Assembly: GCF_943912665.1 (NCBI RefSeq)
Contig: NZ_CALTVG010000088.1
Span: 1 to 7,066, forward strand
DNA: 7,066 nucleotides
Source of the DNA: an uncultured Corynebacterium sp.
GTDB lineage: Bacteria > Actinomycetota > Actinomycetes > Mycobacteriales > Mycobacteriaceae
Direction of reading: 5' to 3'
Part shown: positions 4,948 to 7,066 of the stretch, in pieces
How the letters are laid out: the number at the start of each line of letters is the position of its first letter
Numbering within the stretch: the stretch's first letter is position 1
Notes under the pieces: model-generated
Told to the model about the DNA's origin: nothing
Database searches by the model: none
What the model saw: only the letters and a program-made list of their open reading frames with translations
Made by a program: the position numbers and the translations under genes

Positions 4948-6300
4948 ATGGCCGCACAATTAAAATCTAGACACCTCACCATGATGGGCCTCGGCTCCGC
5001 GGTGGGCGCGGGCCTCTTTCTGGGAGTCGGCCTCGGAATCCAGATCTCCGGCACCTCCGTGCTGCTGTCCTACTCCGTGGCCGGCGCACTTATTGCGCTG
5101 GTGATGTGGATGCTGGGAGAAATGGCCGCCGCGCGGCCCTCCCTGGGCGCCTTCTCCACCTACGCGGGCCAGGCCTTCGGGCCGTGGGCGCGGTTCACCT
5201 TGGGCTGGATCTGCTGGTTCATGCTGGTCATGGTCATGGGTGCCGAAATCACCGGCGCCGCCGCCATTATCTCCAGCTGGTTCGGCATCGATCCGTGGAT
5301 ACCGGCCCTGATTGCCGTGGTCTTCTTCGCGGTGGTTAACTTCGCCGCCGTGGGCGGCTTCGGCGAATTCGAGTTCTGGTTCGCCATCATCAAGGTCGCC
5401 ACCATCGTGGCCTTCCTGGTGGTCGGCGCGCTCATGGCGCTGGGCATCCTGCCCGGCATGGACCTCTCCCAGGCCGCCACCAACTTCACCGAGAACTTCC
5501 TGCCCAACGGCGGCCCCGGCTTCGCCGCCGGCCTCCTCGCCGTGGCCTTCGCCTTCGGCGGCATTGAGCTGGTGACCATCGCCGCCGCCGAATCCGAGGA
5601 CCCCGCCCACAACGTGGCCACCGCCGTGCGCGCCATCATCGTGCGCATCATGATCTTCTACATCGGCTCCATCGTGGTCATCACCATGGCGCTGCCGTTT
5701 AGTTCCATCCAGGACGCCGACGTCGCCGCCGACTCCCCCTTCACCCTGGTTCTCTCCGCCGCCCAGATCCCCTTCGCCGCGGGATTCATGGAGGTCATCA
5801 TCGCCTTGGCCCTGCTCTCCGCGTTTAACGCGCAGATCTACGCCACCTCGCGCCTAGTCTTCGACATGGCCAAGGACCACAGCGCGCACCACGTCTTCCT
5901 CAAGACCAACACCTCCGGCTCCCCCGTCTTCGCGGTGCTGCTGTCCATCGTCTTCGCCTTCGCGTCCGTGATCCTGCAGTACTGGAACCCGCCGGGACTA
6001 CTGGCCTTCCTCTTCAACGCGGTGGGCGGCTGCCTGCTGGTCATCTGGTTCTTCATCGTGGCTTCCTACCTCAAGCTGCACCCGCAGCTCAAGGCCAACG
6101 GCGAGCTCACCAGCCTGCGGATGTTCGGATACCCGTGGCTGCCGTGGCTGTGCGCGCTCGCCCTGGTGGGCCTGACGGTGCTCATGCTCTTCGATCCTTC
6201 TGCCCGCAACCAGGTCATCGCTGTGCTCATTCTCACGGTAGGCCTTATCGTGGCCTTCTTCGTGCTACCAGGTACGCGACAGCGCGCGGACTCCCAGTAG
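4948..6300 (+). CDS. aroP: Aromatic amino acid permease (AAT family)
   Basis: A 450-residue proton-coupled amino acid transporter of the APC superfamily, AAT family, in the cytoplasmic membrane. It resembles C. glutamicum AroP, which imports phenylalanine, tyrosine and tryptophan and also sits next to dapE. Seen: RHLTMMGLGSAVGAGLFLG (8-26) with the unwound GSxxGxGLF substrate-site motif of helix 1, LGEMAAARPSLGAFS (56-70) after helix 2, FAFGGIELVTIAAAESEDP (201-219) around helix 6, and SAFNAQIYATSRLVF (291-305) after helix 8. About 12 hydrophobic helices can be placed at roughly 12-32, 36-57, 82-108, 117-136, 146-168, 190-211, 229-250, 276-296, 325-344, 349-372, 398-415 and 421-440. The start has a good ribosome binding site. 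Divergent from dapE, 18 bp before dapD. Other AAT permeases (phenylalanine-specific, GABA, proline) are similar, so the exact substrate is inferred from resemblance and synteny. Confidence 0.87.
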   Translation: MAAQLKSRHLTMMGLGSAVGAGLFLGVGLGIQISGTSVLLSYSVAGALIALVMWMLGEMAAARPSLGAFSTYAGQAFGPWARFTLGWICWFMLVMVMGAEITGAAAIISSWFGIDPWIPALIAVVFFAVVNFAAVGGFGEFEFWFAIIKVATIVAFLVVGALMALGILPGMDLSQAATNFTENFLPNGGPGFAAGLLAVAFAFGGIELVTIAAAESEDPAHNVATAVRAIIVRIMIFYIGSIVVITMALPFSSIQDADVAADSPFTLVLSAAQIPFAAGFMEVIIALALLSAFNAQIYATSRLVFDMAKDHSAHHVFLKTNTSGSPVFAVLLSIVFAFASVILQYWNPPGLLAFLFNAVGGCLLVIWFFIVASYLKLHPQLKANGELTSLRMFGYPWLPWLCALALVGLTVLMLFDPSARNQVIAVLILTVGLIVAFFVLPGTRQRADSQ

Positions 6301-6301
6301 C

Positions 6302-6310
6302 TGCTAGGGT
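6302..6310 (+). promoter_or_regulatory. Extended -10 promoter of dapD
   Basis: TGC followed by TAGGGT (TGN-TANNNT, an extended -10) stands in the 18-bp gap between aroP and dapD, with 8 nt from the hexamer to the dapD ATG. There is no good Shine-Dalgarno, and no -35 is recognisable in the end of aroP, as is common for extended -10 promoters. Predicts a leaderless or nearly leaderless dapD mRNA independent of aroP. Confidence 0.5.
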
Positions 6311-6318
6311 GTGTCCCT

Positions 6319-7066
6319 ATGACTTCTGCATCCGCACGCGGCCTGGCAACCATTACCCACGACGGCACCGTCTTGGACGTGTGGTTTCCCGCTGTTCACA
6401 CCGATACCCCAGTAGAAACCAGTGGCACCGAGCGCCTGGAGGAGACCCCGCAGCAGTTCGCCGCACTAGTCGGCCCGGACGATGAGCGCGGGGTGGCCCG
6501 CATCGCGGTGGAGACTTCCATCAAGGACCTCGACGAGGCCCCGGCCGATACTTACGACGCCTACCTGCGCCTCCACCTCCTCTCCCACCGCGCGGTCAAG
6601 CCGCATGGCCTGAACGTGGACGGCATCTTTGGCAAGCTGGCCAACGTGGTGTGGACCAATTACGGCCCGTGCGCCGTCTCCGACTTCCAGATGGTGCGCG
6701 GCCGTCTCGCCTCCCGCGGCCCGGTTGTGGTCTACTCCGTGGACAAGTTCCCGCGCATGGTGGACTACGTGGTTCCGTCCGGCGTGCGCATCGGTGATGC
6801 CGACCGCGTGCGCCTGGGCGCCCACCTGGCAGAGGGCACCACCGTCATGCACGAAGGCTTCGTCAACTTCAACGCCGGCACCCTCGGCGCCTCCATGGTC
6901 GAAGGCCGTATCTCCGCGGGCGTCGTCGTGGGCGACGGCTCCGATATCGGCGGCGGCGCGTCCATCATGGGCACCTTGTCCGGCGGTGGCAAGGAGGTCA
7001 TCTCCATCGGTGAGCGCTGCCTGCTCGGCGCCAACTCCGGCATTGGCATTTCGCTTGGCGACGACG
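6319..7066 (+). CDS. dapD: 2,3,4,5-tetrahydropyridine-2,6-dicarboxylate N-succinyltransferase (partial, 3' end missing)
   Basis: Transfers succinyl from succinyl-CoA to tetrahydrodipicolinate, opening the succinylase branch to diaminopimelate whose last step is DapE; cytosolic trimer. The frame is open for 249 codons from ATG 6319 to the right edge, so roughly 60 residues (the end of the left-handed beta-helix and the C-terminal domain) are missing. Seen: N-terminal domain with [12 protein letters not shown] (80-91), [19 protein letters not shown] (102-120), [20 protein letters not shown] (139-158), then hexapeptide-repeat coils with [20 protein letters not shown] (177-196), [17 protein letters not shown] (208-224) and [10 protein letters not shown] (235-244). 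E195 in MVEGRIS corresponds to the glutamate proposed as catalytic in actinobacterial DapD. It is the actinobacterial group, distinct from the E. coli-type enzyme. The N-terminal residues 24-60 are low in conservation and look a little longer than in C. glutamicum. The start follows a -10 element directly and lacks a Shine-Dalgarno. Confidence 0.95.
   Translation, partial: MTSASARGLATITHDGTVLDVWFPAVHTDTPVETSGTERLEETPQQFAALVGPDDERGVARIAVETSIKDLDEAPADTYDAYLRLHLLSHRAVKPHGLNVDGIFGKLANVVWTNYGPCAVSDFQMVRGRLASRGPVVVYSVDKFPRMVDYVVPSGVRIGDADRVRLGAHLAEGTTVMHEGFVNFNAGTLGASMVEGRISAGVVVGDGSDIGGGASIMGTLSGGGKEVISIGERCLLGANSGIGISLGDD

Noticed and set aside
4960..5610. Minus-strand open frame of 216 codons antisense to aroP, rich in Gly, His and Glu
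   Set aside because: It is a complement effect of hydrophobic, GC-rich transporter codons; no start signal or family resemblance.
6301..6318. Terminator between aroP and dapD
   Set aside because: Only 18 bp are available and no stem followed by a T-run is present; read-through from aroP into dapD is possible.

Overview
The window is an ordinary chromosomal housekeeping segment of a high-GC actinobacterium, most likely a Corynebacterium. The evidence is the gene content (a dapE/aroP/dapD cluster, an actinobacterial FolP2 paralogue, GpgS, DUF3117), the close protein resemblance to corynebacterial and mycobacterial homologues as I remember them, high-GC codon use, and TANNNT-type -10 elements placed almost on the start codon. 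The species cannot be fixed from sequence reading alone. I see no rRNA, tRNA, CRISPR array, insertion sequence or phage gene.

Left and centre (5-4841, minus strand): seven tightly packed genes, transcribed right to left. They are dapE (succinyl-diaminopimelate desuccinylase), a LOG-family nucleotide phosphoribohydrolase, folP2 (divergent dihydropteroate synthase paralogue), gpgS (glucosyl-3-phosphoglycerate synthase), a small membrane-anchored DivIVA-domain protein, a 55-residue DUF3117 protein, and an RlmA/TlrB-type 23S rRNA methyltransferase. Gaps are 3-16 bp, and two junctions are 4-bp stop/start overlaps (GTGA and ATGA). dapE to DUF3117 therefore looks like one translationally coupled operon; the methyltransferase may also have its own promoter.

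Right (4842-7066, plus strand): an AT-rich divergent regulatory region of 106 bp leads into aroP (aromatic amino acid permease, 450 aa, about 12 membrane helices). After 18 bp comes dapD (tetrahydrodipicolinate N-succinyltransferase), which is cut by the right edge after 249 codons.

How it fits together: DapD and DapE perform the first and last steps of the succinylase branch to L,L-diaminopimelate, needed for lysine and peptidoglycan, and flank a permease for aromatic amino acids. The rest of the minus-strand block has, from memory, the same order as Mycobacterium tuberculosis Rv1202-Rv1211 (dapE, LOG, folP2, gpgS, DivIVA-like, DUF3117). That is a deeply conserved neighbourhood in which several members have no settled role.

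I do not see a novel defence or mobile system. The points most worth following are the substituted active-site loops of FolP2, the unexplained DivIVA-like/DUF3117 pair, a rRNA methyltransferase that has lost its zinc-ribbon cysteines, and three genes (dapD, dapE, the methyltransferase) that lack a Shine-Dalgarno but carry a -10 element 6-8 nt before the start codon, as expected for leaderless mRNAs.
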